From Takifugu bimaculatus (Eukaryota > Chordata > Actinopteri > Tetraodontiformes > Tetraodontidae): a DNA stretch of 64,000 bases. The stretch covers positions 7,516,200 through 7,580,199 of the forward strand of contig CP034990.1 in the NCBI GenBank assembly GCA_004026145.2. The letters run 5' to 3'. Both the position numbers and the translations under genes were made by a program. Shown piece by piece: positions 1 through 13,400 of this stretch (position 1 is its first letter; each line of letters starts with the position of its first letter). Under the pieces are notes generated by a model, which was not told the origin of the DNA, did no database searches, and saw only the letters and a program-made list of their open reading frames with translations.

Positions 1-3000
1 GGTGAGAATCAAACCCAGACACCTCACCGACCTCGGGTCGGTTTTCTGCTCCATCTGGCTGATCCTTGAGGTCTGGGCTGCTCTTCAGAACAGAACCATC
101 CGCAGGCCTCTTTCCTGCGCTACATCGGCCTGTTGCCTGGTGACTGCAAATGACTGTCGGTTCCATCGTGACCCTCTGAAATCTTCTGCTGCTCCAGGTT
201 TGCAGGATGGCCTCTGACTACTCCCGCACCTGCGTCAGTCCTGACAGCATCCAGACAGGCGAGGCGCCGGTGGTCTCTGAGACGTGTGAGGTGTACGTGT
301 GGGGCAGCAACAGCAGCCACCAGCTGGTGGAGGGGACGCAGGAGAAGATCCTGCAGCCAAAGCTCGCCGCTACCTTCGCCGATGCTCAGACAGTAAGAAG
401 AATTAGACACGTTGACGATATTATGGAGACCCGGCGGGATTCTTTTAATGCACTCTAATTCCTGCTGGTCATACTGAGCTCATCATGAATCAAAAACTCT
501 GAGTAGAGATATTTCCAAGTCGCAATGCGAAGATGGATCATGTGGAGCCTTTTAGTTCCTGGAAGTCAGTCGTAGTCTGCAGAGTGACTTCAGCTATAAC
601 AGATATAGATTTATCTTTATGACTGCAGCTTGGGTGTGGCCTGGTGCTAAAGGGGTCCACTACCCCCGGCTGGCCCTGATTAGAACTCAGCCACACTTTA
701 CAGGAAATCATCAGCCAAACAAGGACAGAATGAGGGGGAAAAAAACAAACTTTTCCCCGTCTTGCTGTCTTCTGTCTCCATAGATCGAGGCGGGTCAGTA
801 CTGCACTTTCGTCATCTCCTCTGATGGTTCTGTTCGGGCCTGCGGTAAAGGCAGCTACGGCCGTCTGGGGCTCGGAGACTCGAACAATCAGTCCACATTA
901 AAGAAGCTGACCTTCGAGCCGCACCGGGCCATAAAGAAGGTGTCTTCGTCCAAAGGCTCTGACGGCCACACGCTGGCCTTTACGACGGAGGGTGAGGTGT
1001 TCAGCTGGGGTGACGGTGATTATGGCAAACTGGGTCACGGGAACAGCTCAACACAGAAATACCCTAAACTTATCCAGGGGCCACTACAGGGGAAGGTATG
1101 GTTTCACCTGACACTCGGATTCTTATCCGCACCCTCACGTCACACGGTGGAATTTAGAGCACAAACCGTAACGCTAAATAATCAGGAGCAAACCTGCTGC
1201 TGCATCATAGCCATTATCTGCTAAACACGCAAAGGTTTCCTTAAGCGTCCAGTTTTAAAGGACTTAATGGGACCGATCTTCGTCTTGCCAGGTGGTGGTT
1301 TGTGTGTCGGCTGGCTACAGACACAGTGCTGCAGTCAGCGAAGATGGAGAGCTCTACACGTGGGGAGAAGGAGACTTTGGGCGATTAGGTAAACTGCTAC
1401 TATTCCGCTCGTCTTTCTGCAGCACTTGTGTACTTTTGGTGATCCTGAATCCATATAATTATGAAATATGGCTGCAGCTTTACTGCAGTTTAATGCATCT
1501 GTAATTGGATGAGGTGAGGAGGATGTTTGTTTCAAGCAAAAATGACTTATCTTTGCTAAAAGTAGCGTTAGCTTAAATTCTGGCGTGTTCGAGCTCGTCA
1601 TCAATGAGTGTGCGTGTGTAAATGTTTTCACTCATATATACAATTGCCTAATAAATTAAAACCCGGTCATATAAGAATGTCGATAAACAATACAGTCAGC
1701 TGTTGCTGGGTTAAATGAGCTGTAGAGCTTTGTGGCATAAATATCTAAATCCAGAGAAAAAATTCAAATTGATTAAAAAGGGTTAAATACATTTTTTGAC
1801 AGGAGAGGAAAGAAGCTTTATCTCTGTTTGTGATGGCAGGTCATGGTGACAGCAACAGCCGAAACATCCCAACTCTGGTTAAAGACATTAGCAACGTTGG
1901 CGAAGTGTCGTGTGGAAGCTCCCACACGATCGCGCTGTCTAAGGATGGACGCACTGTGTGGTCCTTTGGAGGAGGTGACAATGGTGCGTTATCCTATTTA
2001 AGGGTTAATGACCCATTTTTTTCCCCCCACGTTGGGCTCAAAATAACGGTGGAAAACATGTTGTCTTGCAGGAAAACTCGGTCATGGCGACACTAATCGA
2101 GTGTACAAGCCAAAAGTGGTTGAGGCCCTGCAGGGGATGTTCATCAGGAAAGTGTGTGCGGGAAGTCAGTCGTCTCTGTCCTTAACCTCCACCGGACAGG
2201 TGGGGCTGTGCACCTGCGTTGTTGAGCAACACATTTCCAATGTCTAACCTCAGTTCTGCTGTCAGGGCCTCTGACTGTAAGAATCAAAGGCAATAAAATT
2301 CATCTGAAAATGCTGCCTCTGCTTTTAGGTTTATGCCTGGGGCTGCGGCGCTTGTCTGGGCTGCGGTTCTTCTGAAGCCACAGCGCTCAGACCCAAACTC
2401 ATCGAGGAGCTGGCCACCACCCGGGTCGTGGACATCTCCATCGGGGACAGTCACTGTCTGGCCCTGTCACACGGTATGTAGTCACTCCCTTTTGCTCTGT
2501 CACCCACTCAGCTTCAGTGCTCAGCTGCTGGAAGTTCAGGGTTAAAATTTCCATCCCATGGTTTCTTCTGAACCAGCAAATCCAGATTTACCAGAGGAAA
2601 TTCACGGTAGAGTTATTTGTGACTGTGTGCGGAACCTCAGTGAGAAAAACTGAGCTTTGCTCATTAAGTTTTAGTAGTAAATCTGATCACATTCTGCAAA
2701 CATAAAAATCTTTAATGCCATATCAGTGGTGTTTAAACTCCTTTGGGTCCGCAGTCAAGATTAGAGTCGTCTGTGACTGGGAACAAGGTCTGGATCTTCG
2801 ACACCATGTCTCATGTCCTTTTCTGTTCAAACCACTGTGTAGACAATGAAGTGTACGCCTGGGGCAACAACTCCATGGGTCAGTGCGGTCAGGGCAACTC
2901 CACGGGTCCAATCACCAAACCAAAGAAAGTCGTCGGCCTGGACGGAGTGGCCATCCAGCAGATATCTGCTGGCACGTCTCACAGCCTGGCGTGGACAGCC

Positions 3001-6000
3001 TTGCCCAGGGACAGGTGACATTTCCAGATATTTAAGCAGACGGACAGAACTGTGCACAACGCTGTGCTCAGGCCCACTAATGATGACTTGCAGTTTCTGT
3101 GAACGATGTTTTTTTCTTCCAGTGTTAGATGCAAATTGATTAACGCATTGAAAAATAATTAGTTCCTGTCTTACTTAACAATAGTCTATCTGTTTCAGCT
3201 GGAAAAATGTGAGTCATTGTGGAGCCCAAGAGGCAACTTGAGGAGCTTTTAGAGATTAACATTAATCTGTATGGATTCTTTCTCTTCCTTGAGAAGGCTG
3301 TATCTCAAGAAAATTTCTTTGTTTCAAGGAGACTGTTGGTATTTAAAGTGTAAAGCTTTTGTGTTGCTGGCTCAAACCCGAGGACGGGCGTCACTGTAGT
3401 GGTTGACACTCTCCTGCCTGCTCTCTAGGCAGGTGGTGGCCTGGCACCGGCCTTACTGCGTCGATCTGGAAGAAAGCACCTTCTCACACCTGCGCTCTTT
3501 TCTCGAGCGCTACTGTGACGGAATAAACAGTGATGTTCCCCCCTTGCCCTTCCCCTCATCCAGGTAAACCCTGAATTTGCTTCGTAAATGATCTTGAACA
3601 TTTGCTGCATCCATCCACCTTAAGATTATTATTAACTTTGATCTTCAGACACCAGAAAATTTGGATTCCATCTGACTTTAATCACATCTTCTTATTTTCA
3701 GGGAACACCACAATTTCCTCAAGTTGTGTCTCCGTCTTTTGTCCAATCATCTGGCTCTGGCGCTGGCCGGGGGCGTGGCCACGAGCATCTTGGGTCGACA
3801 GGCCCGACCCCTGAGGAATCTGCTGTTCCGACTGATGGACTCATCTGTGCCAGACGAGATTCAGGAGGTAGAGGACCCCAGTCATCGCTCTCGTAGAACT
3901 CACAAATATTTGCTAAGATATTACCTGGTGGACAAATTAGTTTAGCAAAAGAATTGTTTATGAGCTAGCATTTAGCATTGATTAAAATGTCCCAAATACA
4001 AAGTAAATGTTACGTTGAGAGCATTATAATCATATACGACTGCTTCGTTCAAACGGTGAATCTACATGAGAGTGTGTGATATGACGGCGGTGTGTGTCTT
4101 TCCATCAGGTGGTGATTGAGACCCTCTCTGTCGGGGCAACCATGCTGCTGCCTCCTCTCAGAGAGCGAATGGAGCTTCTGCACTCGCTGCTGCCTCAGGG
4201 TCCCGACAGATGGGAGAGTCTCTCTAAAGGACAGGTACCTGAACTCAACACAACATTTCCAGCTAATGAATAAAAGTTTGGTGAAATTGATTTTTATTTA
4301 TTTTTTGTTACCGTTTTTGTGTGTGTGTGTGTGTGTCTTTCTCTCACAGAGGATGCAGCTGGACATTATCCTGACTAGTCTGCAGGACCACACCCATGTA
4401 GCTTCCCTCCTGGGTTACAGCTCACCTACTGACGGGCCCGAGACACTCTCCTCTGGACCGGGCTTCACGGCCTCACCAGACCCCGCATATGGCATCATGG
4501 CAGACCACCCTGACACCCACCTGGCGGAGATCCTAATGAAGACCCTGCTCCGGAATTTAGGGTTTTATACAGTGAGAAAAGAGTTAATTTTCAGTATTGG
4601 TACAAGCAGATGTTCTGACAGGTCCAGAAGTGTAGCACGACCATGAACCATGCTGCTCTGTTCCTTCTGGCTGTCTGAGAACACACACCGACTCATAATT
4701 TGGTGCTTTCTGTTGTTCAGCTTGTAATGAAAGCTCATTGTGAACGTCCGCGACTGTGCTGTGCAGGATCAGGCCTTTGGCGAGCTGGAGAAGAACAGCG
4801 ATAAGCTGCAGCGGGGAACATCGTCATCTGACAGCAGCCAGCCTGCTCACCTCCACCAGCTGCTGTGCTCCCTCCAGAAACAGCTGTTGGCTTACTGTCA
4901 CATCAACTCCGTCACTGAGGTAGACGCCTGTCAGTGCTGGCAAATTTCAGCATCGGTCATCTATAACATCTTTGACACTGGTTCCTACATGGTTCAGTTT
5001 GGATAAAAATGCCAAATACCACAAATTAGTTTTGATATACAGCCAATAACTACATGTATATCTAACCTGGCAGAAAATTACATATGTTGCATAAATAGTG
5101 AAGAATGCATTCTTACTTGTATAATACGTATGATGATAAGTTTTAAATCTCAAAATCTGTTTTTTTGCAGAATTCCAGTAGCGTTGCTTTACTCCACAAA
5201 CATCTGCAGCTGCTGTTGCCTCACGCCACCGACATCTTCTCACGCTCGGCAACGCTGATAAAGGAGAGTTCATGGAACGGCAACATACAAGAGAAGCTAC
5301 AGGGTGAGGATGAGTGATTCCGTCCTGCAGATGTCCATGATCACGTCAAGCTAATTCCAGGCTGTGTTACAGTTTCACTGAGGTTCTTTTCTTCCATCAC
5401 AGCTTGAGAATGACCACACTTGATGTCTTCCTCATCAGAATCTCTGAATGTAATTTAGCGCTTCACAATTCACAATTTCTATCCCGACTTTTCTGCTTTC
5501 TCGTTTCCAGATGTGATCTACGTGTCGGCAGCTGGGAGCATGCTGTGTCAAATCATTAACTCACTGCTGCTGCTGCCAGTGTCGGTAGCGAGGCCTCTTC
5601 TGAGCCACCTGCTGGACCTGCTGCCTCCTCTTGACCGCCTCAACAGGCTGCTGCCGGCTGCCAGCCCTCTGGAGGACCAGGAGCTGCAGTGGCCTCTTCA
5701 CGGTGAGCAATAAACCTGTCCACCTGTCCACAACATGAACGTCACCTATAATGTACAAAAAAAAAATACTTCAAGTAATTTATCCCTTTATTAATTAAGG
5801 TTATCTACCAAATAACTCAGATACTGAAATAATTAGGATGTTAAAACACATGTGTTGACACTCAGCTCAGGTAAATATGTACAGACGGGATGATCAGTGT
5901 CATGGTAACAGTTTTGTCACACAATCAGACTTTGTAGAGCAACAGTTTTTAAAAAGGGCCCCTTTTTGTTCCTCAGGTGCTTCAGACTTCGCTGAGCCAG

Positions 6001-7414
6001 CATCAGGGATGTCACTGCCTCAGCCGGTGCTGTCCTGGGTGTGGCTCGTTGATCTGGAGAGGACTGTGGCTCTGCTGGTTGGCCGGTGCCTCGGCGGGAT
6101 GCTGCAGGGAGCTCCGACCTCGCTCGAGGAACAGGACACAGGCGTACTGGCTGAAAACGCCACTGTTCAGTAACGGCTTGGAGATGGAGATTCCACAGCT
6201 GGGTAGGAAGTTCACAAATACAGGGGTTGGAATTCTTTGATCTTTTGTTGATCTGGTGATGTTTTCGTGTCGTCCTTCAGACACCAGTATCAGCTCTTTA
6301 CTGGAGGCGGCGCTGTCTGGTAATGAAGAGCAGAAGCCCTTTGAGTGCACGCTGCATTCCTGACATGAGCGTCTTGGTGGATTTGGCTCTGGGTTCCTCT
6401 AAAGAACCTGTGAACAGCCTCTGGATCAACATGCAGGACTACGCCATCAGCAAAGGTCCGCTTTGAGAAACCTTTTCCCTCATCTTACAATGGAGGCCTG
6501 GGTACTGACTGTTTTCTGTTGCAGACTGGGACAATGCGTCCCTCAGCAACGAGACTCTCCTGGACACTGTGTCCAGGTTTGTGTTTGCAGCCTTACTGAA
6601 GCACACGGGTCTGTTGGGTCAAGGCTGTGGCGAGGGCAGGTACTGTAGCTCCATCAATAGCTCCCTTTACATGCACACTGTAGTGCTGCATGTTTCATTT
6701 TGCACCCAATAATTTTAGCATGTGAGAAGTTACACTGCAGACTGGCAGCTGGATCTGAACATTTCTCTTTTAAATTTCTGACTGAATTGTTTTGAGGGGG
6801 TAGATGTAGTGGCTTCTGTATTTATCTCAATGAGCAGGACCAGGTTCAAGTTGTGAAGCTGCATATTTGCAACCTTGAGTAAAGACGCCTTTTTTGATAT
6901 CACCCATCAGGTACCAACCATCAAAATCTCTTGCTGAAGTTTATCGGAGTGTTTATAAAGTACGAAATCGCCTGCTGGCCTGTAAGAATATGGATTTCAT
7001 CCAGACAAGATCATCTTCCCGTGAGAGGAGGGTGAGTCAACAGGATTATGCAGCGAGTTGATGAGTGACTTTGACAATAACTGGAGGTCATTGGTTCAGA
7101 TTTCAGACAATCAAGATTCTCTGGAGATGGACCCGCAGGAGCACTCGGTCACGCGCACCATCGACGAGGAAGCTGAGCTGGAGGAGAGAGCCGACCGGGA
7201 AAGAGAGGAAGGTCACCAGGACCAAGATGACGAAGAAGAGGACAGAGATCACGAAGTCATGACAGCTGGAAGTGAGTGCACCTGCCTGCCGGTTTTAGGA
7301 ATTTGATTTTAGCGTGCTGCTAATTGTTAGCAATGTGATTTGAGTGGATTTTTGTGTTTGTATTAAATGTTTGAAGAGTTTTCTAACCCGGCATCGTGTG
7401 TGTGTCTGTGTCTG

Positions 7415-7468
<54 letters not shown>

Positions 7469-10400
7469 ACGATACAGAAATCTTTCAATGTTTCCTCTCA
7501 GCGAGGGAGGTGGCACGCAGCCGGGACAGAGAGCGGTCCAGCAGCAGTGCCCCTGGCGCCCGAGGTGGAGAAGAGGACGCCATGTTGGCGCAGGAGGGGA
7601 GGAGGGGCAGCGCAGCGCTCCCTGAAGGCCAGGATCTGTATACCGCGGCTTGTAACTCTGTGATCCATCGCTGTGCTCTTCTGCTGTTGGGTGTCAGCCC
7701 AGTGCTGGGCGAGCTCTCCGAACAGAACCAAGAGGAGGGTCAGACCCAGTCTGCCACAGGGACACAGGAGTGCCTGAGCTTTATGACCAGGTCAGATGGT
7801 GGAAGTTAATGCATAACATGATAATTTAATCTTCATTTTAACATTTTTGAGCTAATGAAAGATTTAGGGTGGCTGAATACATCAGCTCTAATATCAAGAA
7901 CAGAGAATTTTGAAGACTATTTTTCATTATTTTTGTCACCATTCTGAGAGACGAGCCGTGTGTTTCTGCCATGTTTGATTTTAGGAGTGAGAGCTTGACT
8001 GCAGAGAGCCGATCAGTGCAGAGCAGCCCGAGTTACCGGCTCATGAAGTCTAGAAGCGAGTCAGACCTCTCCCAGCCCGAGTCCGATGAAGAGGGTTACA
8101 CTCTGGTAACAGCAACGACTTTAGTGCTCAACCAACATGATAATTCTGTGTGTTTATTAAGAAATGTAATGTAAATGTAAAAGTGATATGGTATAAAAAA
8201 ATCATTAAAATGTACTGTTGTTGATTTGAACCCTAAAAACCTCTATTTGCTGCTTCAGAACAGGACATTAGAGAAATAGTTTTCTCCTAAATATCTTAAA
8301 CTTTTAAGCTTTTTGTTCTACATTTAATCCTCTTCAATCATCAGATTGTGGAGCCCTGAGGAATTTCTCAATTATTTGCAGACCTGAGTGAATAAAATTT
8401 AAAGCAGAAAACATGTTTCACTACTCAAATATGTTCCTTATTTTGCAATTCTAATATTAGACTTTGTCTTCCAGAGTGGGAGGCGGAACATGGACCTGGA
8501 CTTGGCTTTCTCTCAGAAAAAGAGAGGTAAAGAGATTCTGCAGAAATCTGAAGCTGATGCTGCAGTCTGGTGTCTTTGGTTGTCATCAGTCGTGTATTCC
8601 TCTTGTCTCTCTGTCTTTCAATTCTGGTGTGGACAGTTTATTTGCTTCTTTTGGGGAAGTTGAGCCCCAAACACAAGAGGAGCTTCAAGCAAGTAAACGA
8701 TGGCATGTTTGTTTTTCTTGTTAGTTCATCCATCCATGACTTTAAAGCACCACTCATTCATCTGCCATCATGAAGTTGTTCATGTCGGCTTCACCTCAGG
8801 ACGCAACTGTCCTGGAAGCTGTGAAGACCGCACAAAATAATCCGATAACAGAGCTCTTCGCTTTGCAGAGGGGAACTTATTTAATTTTATTTATAAGAAT
8901 GATAAAATGTGGTGAGTAAATGGTAAACTTTTATATGTCTTTGCTTATTGATGCCAAGAGGGGTCAATTCTTCACCTTTTTACACTGTTCAGGGATCTGT
9001 GTGATAAGTGTTGTCTACCTCAGTCTTTGATCAGCTTCTGTGGCCACAGAGAAGTTTTGGCGGTTAAAAATGTTTCCACTTCTTTAGATTTTTGCCTTTA
9101 GATTAAATGTTGGTGTATTCTTTGGGTTTATAGTTGGATAAGCGTCGCTGCATTTTGGTCATCTTGAAGATTATTTGGTAACTTTTGGGGGAAGCTGTGT
9201 GTAGAGTTATTGCTACTCTTTAATTGTACAATTTAGGGATGTAATTATGTACGTTTTGAGTTGCTTGGATTGCAGCCATAGCACTTCTCTGGTCACAGCT
9301 ACTGAACTTTGTGGTTCAGGAAACCAATAATTAATGTGTCCATTATAAATTGATTCATAATACTTGATTCGGTTTGTTTCTGCATGAAGCAGCAGCATTT
9401 TGATCATTGAATAAAAGAGCGTTCAACCATTGCATTGCAGAGTTGCTACAGTCCATCCATCCATCCATCCATCCATACACTGTCCTATAAAAGGCTCCTC
9501 CTTCCTTTCATCTCCAGGTTTGCTGCACAGCTCTCCAGATTCCTTGGCTGAATCCTGGTTCCGAGCCAAACTGAGCCGCCAGCGAAGCTACAGTTCAGCG
9601 CACCCTTACGAAGAATCAGACCTGGACCTGAGCCGCTCGCTGGGCGTCCACGCCCTGATTGACAACATGGTCAGTTTCATCAGTGGAGATGTGGGCCTCA
9701 CTCCAGCCTTCAAAGAGCCAGAAGAGAGTATGTCCACCAGCCCGCAAGCAGTAATCCTGGCGATGGAGCAGCAGCAGAGCAGGGCAGAGGTGCTTTAAGA
9801 ACTTTCTTTTTCTTTTTTTTTAATGGTCATTCACACATTTGAGTCATTCTGTTTTTGACTGCTGGGTTGTGGTTTTAATTTCCAGCTGAGATTGGAAGCT
9901 CTCCACCAGATCGTGGTCTTAATCTCTGGCATGGAGGAAAAAGGAAGTCAAACCGGGAGCTCCGATCGCTCCCCCACCTCGTTCCAGTCCTCATCCCTGC
10001 TCACCTCTGTCAGGTTGCAGTTCCTGGCCGGCTGTTTTGGCCTCGGCACAGTGGGCACCAGAGGGTTGAAGAGGGAGAGTGTGCAGCTCCATCACTATCA
10101 GGTCTGAGGTTATTGAAGAGTGATCAGTGAGCCTTAATCTCCCTGTCATGGTTTAACTGAGTTTTAACCTTTGACTTATTTTTGGCAGGATGGTGTCAAA
10201 TCAGCTAAAAGGAGCATCCAGATGGAAATCCAGACAGCTGTTCACAAGATCTATCAGCAGCTGTCTGTCACGCTGGAGCGGGCCCTGCAGGCCAACAAAC
10301 ACCACATAGGTAAACACATGCTGTGTACCTTACACCAAATCACTTTTCAGGGATTTTTAAATAAGGTATCTCCAAAAATTGTCTCCAAAACTGTTTTTTG

Positions 10401-13400
10401 TTTATTTGTTTCATTCATTCACAATCAAAGAAGCCCAGCAGCGCCTCCTATTGGTGACGGTCTTTGCACTGAGCGTTCGTTATCAGCCCGTGGACGTCTC
10501 CCTGGCGATCTCGAGCGGTTTGCTCAACGTTCTGTCACAGCTGTGTGGGACGGAGACCATGCTGGGGCAGCCCCTCCAGCTGCTGCAGAAACCCGGAGTG
10601 TCTCAGCTCAGCACCGCCCTCAAGGTGGCGTCCACTCGTCTGCTGCAGATTCTCGCCATCAGCACCGGGTGAGGGCTCCTTTATAAACTCTCCACAGTCT
10701 CGCATATGGAGATGATTGCTTCATGTGTGTCTGTCTGTGGGTTTCCAGGACATACGCAGACAAATTAAGTCCCAAAGTGGTGCAGTCGCTGCTGGACCTG
10801 CTGTGCAGTCAGCTGAAGAACCTGCTGTCCCAGGCAGGAGTTAATCTTCTGTCCTCTGGAAGTGACCGAGACAACAAAAAGCAGGAGGAAGGTGCTGAAA
10901 CTGAAAAGAAAGATATCAGAGGTGATTTGAAACAAGTTCCTGGATCTTCAAAGAATCTTCATCTTTCTCCTTTTGTCTGGTTGTGCACTTGCATTCATTC
11001 ATTCGTCTGCACCGTTTCCCAGCTCTGATCCGGAAGCAGCGCACTGCCGAGCTGCACCTCGGAGACTTCCTCGTCTTCCTCAGGAGGGTGGTGTCTTCCG
11101 AGGCCATTCAATCCAAGATGGCCTCCCCAAAATGGACTGAAGTGCTACTCAACATCGCTGCGCAGAAGTGCTGCTCAGGTAGAGGTCAAACAGCGTTCAG
11201 CTCCGTGTCTGTCAAAAGCAGCAGAGAATTTCAACTTTGGCCGTTTCCTTTTCAGGGGTTCCTCTGGTGGGGAACTTAAGAACTCGCCTACTCGCTCTGC
11301 ATGTTCTTGAGGCTGTCTTGCCTGCCTGCGAGACCAGTATGGACGATGACCAGATGACGCAGGTACGTCGCTGACTGTTCTTTCTACTGTGTTGTGGTGA
11401 GTGAGTGAGTGAGTGAGCTCACTTGCGTTTCTTTCAGGTTGTGGACCGACTCTTCTCCCTGCTGTCTGACTGCATGTGGGAAGCTCCAATCGCTCAGGCA
11501 AAACACTCGATCCAGGTCAAAGAGCGCGTTCAGGAACTCAAACTGCAGGTACGCAACAGCCGCCCCTCATGAAAACCTGTTTCTCAGTGATGTCATGCTA
11601 TTTTGATTTTTTTTTTTCTAAAGAGTGTAAAATCTTCGTGATATAAGCAACATTTTTAAAATGTAAAAAACACAATGAAGGACAGAAAAAATGAAAAGGT
11701 AATTCGATATTTTATTGATTGCAGGGAGAAGCGGAAGAGGAAGATGAGAACCTTCCAGTTCAGGAGGTGTCCTTTGATCCTGAGAAGGCTCAGTGTTGTG
11801 TGGTGGAAAACAGCCAGGGCCTGACGCATGGCAGCGGTGGCAAAGGCTATGGCCTGGCGTCCACCGGTATCTCTTCTGGATGCTACCAGTGGAAGGTAAA
11901 CAACACCTTCATTCATAAGCTCTTGTCAATAAAAGTGTTAAAAGATGAAATGATAGAAAAGTTTTCCTGTTTAAATGAAGCTATTTTGTCGTTTCCTTCA
12001 TAGTTTTACATTGTAAAGGAAAACCGAGGCAACGAAGGAACCTGTGTTGGGGTTTCACGTTGGCCCGTGCATGACTTTAACCACCGCACCACATCAGACA
12101 TGTGGCTGTACCGGGCATACAGCGGAAACCTGTATCACAACGGGGAGCAGACGCTGACGCTCAGCAGCTTCACCCAGGGAGACTTCATCACATGCGTCCT
12201 GGACATGGAGGCTAGAACCATCTCTTTCGGCAAGAACGGAGAGGTGAACAGAGAATTCCCCAACACAAACTGTAAAAAAAACCAAAAAGTACAGCCTGTG
12301 TTTAACTGATGACTTATTATTGAACAGGAACCAAAGTTGGCCTTTGAGGATGTTGACGCCACAGAGCTTTATCCATGCGTGATGTTCTACAGCAGCAATC
12401 CAGGAGAAAAGGTGAGACAACATCAGTGTTCGCCCACCTCAGAACTAAACTCCTCACTCACAAGATCGTTGTTTTGGACAGGATGTTATAAGATTTTTTT
12501 TAATCAGGAATTATTCTGCTCTATTTGTTGGAATAAAGCTGAAGTTGTAAATGTTTCCCAGGTTAAGATCTGTGACATGCAGATGAGGGGAACACCTCGA
12601 GACCTCTTACCTGGTGACCCGGTGTGCAGCCCCATGGCCACCGTCCTCGCGGAAGCTACCACACAGCTGATTCGCATCTTGCACCGCACCGACCACTGGT
12701 CACATCGCATCAACAAGACGATGATTGAGCGCCTCAACAAAATCAAAACTTGCTTCAGAGACTCGGCTGGCTCGTCTGGGAGTGGTGGAGGTCAGAGGCT
12801 AAAAAAGAGTCGTTCGGTGCAGAGCCGCGAGGAGCATGATGCCCAGAGAGAGAGTCAGGAGATACCTGCAAGACCTGATGAGGAGCGGGGACGCCACAGC
12901 CGCCAGCACGGCCTCGGGGAATTGTCGGAACACAACCTGAAGACGCTGTGCACTGAGGTGTGGCCTGTGCTCGCCATCATCGGGGGTGCCGACGCAGGAC
13001 TACGTGTCGGGGGCAGGTGTGTGCACAAGCAGACTGGGAGACACGCGACTCTGCTGGGCGTGGTGAAGGAAGGCAGCACGTCGGCAAAGGTGCAGTGGGA
13101 CGAAGCGGAGATTACCATCAGGTACCAAAGAAACAACCACTTTTCAGCAATGTTACATTTAGAATGTAACTAATAACTTGTTTCATGATGAAACCTGTGC
13201 ACCATTTTTTTTAAAAATTCAAGATGTATTGTTTTGTTTGATTAATACATTCAGTTATTTATTAACCAATCCTATTCTGACAGCATCAGTAACATAAATG
13301 TCGGATTAATCTGTAACAGGGAACAAAAACAACTTTTTCCGGCTGTACTTATCATAATCTGTCGTGTGATGTCATAAGTATGACCTCATTTCTCCTCAAA

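Noticed and set aside
6131..6365. HERC1 as a pseudogene because of frameshifts
   Set aside because: More than seventy other exons, all splice sites examined and the catalytic domain are intact, and each shift is one extra base in a short homopolymer that leaves splice phases correct once removed.
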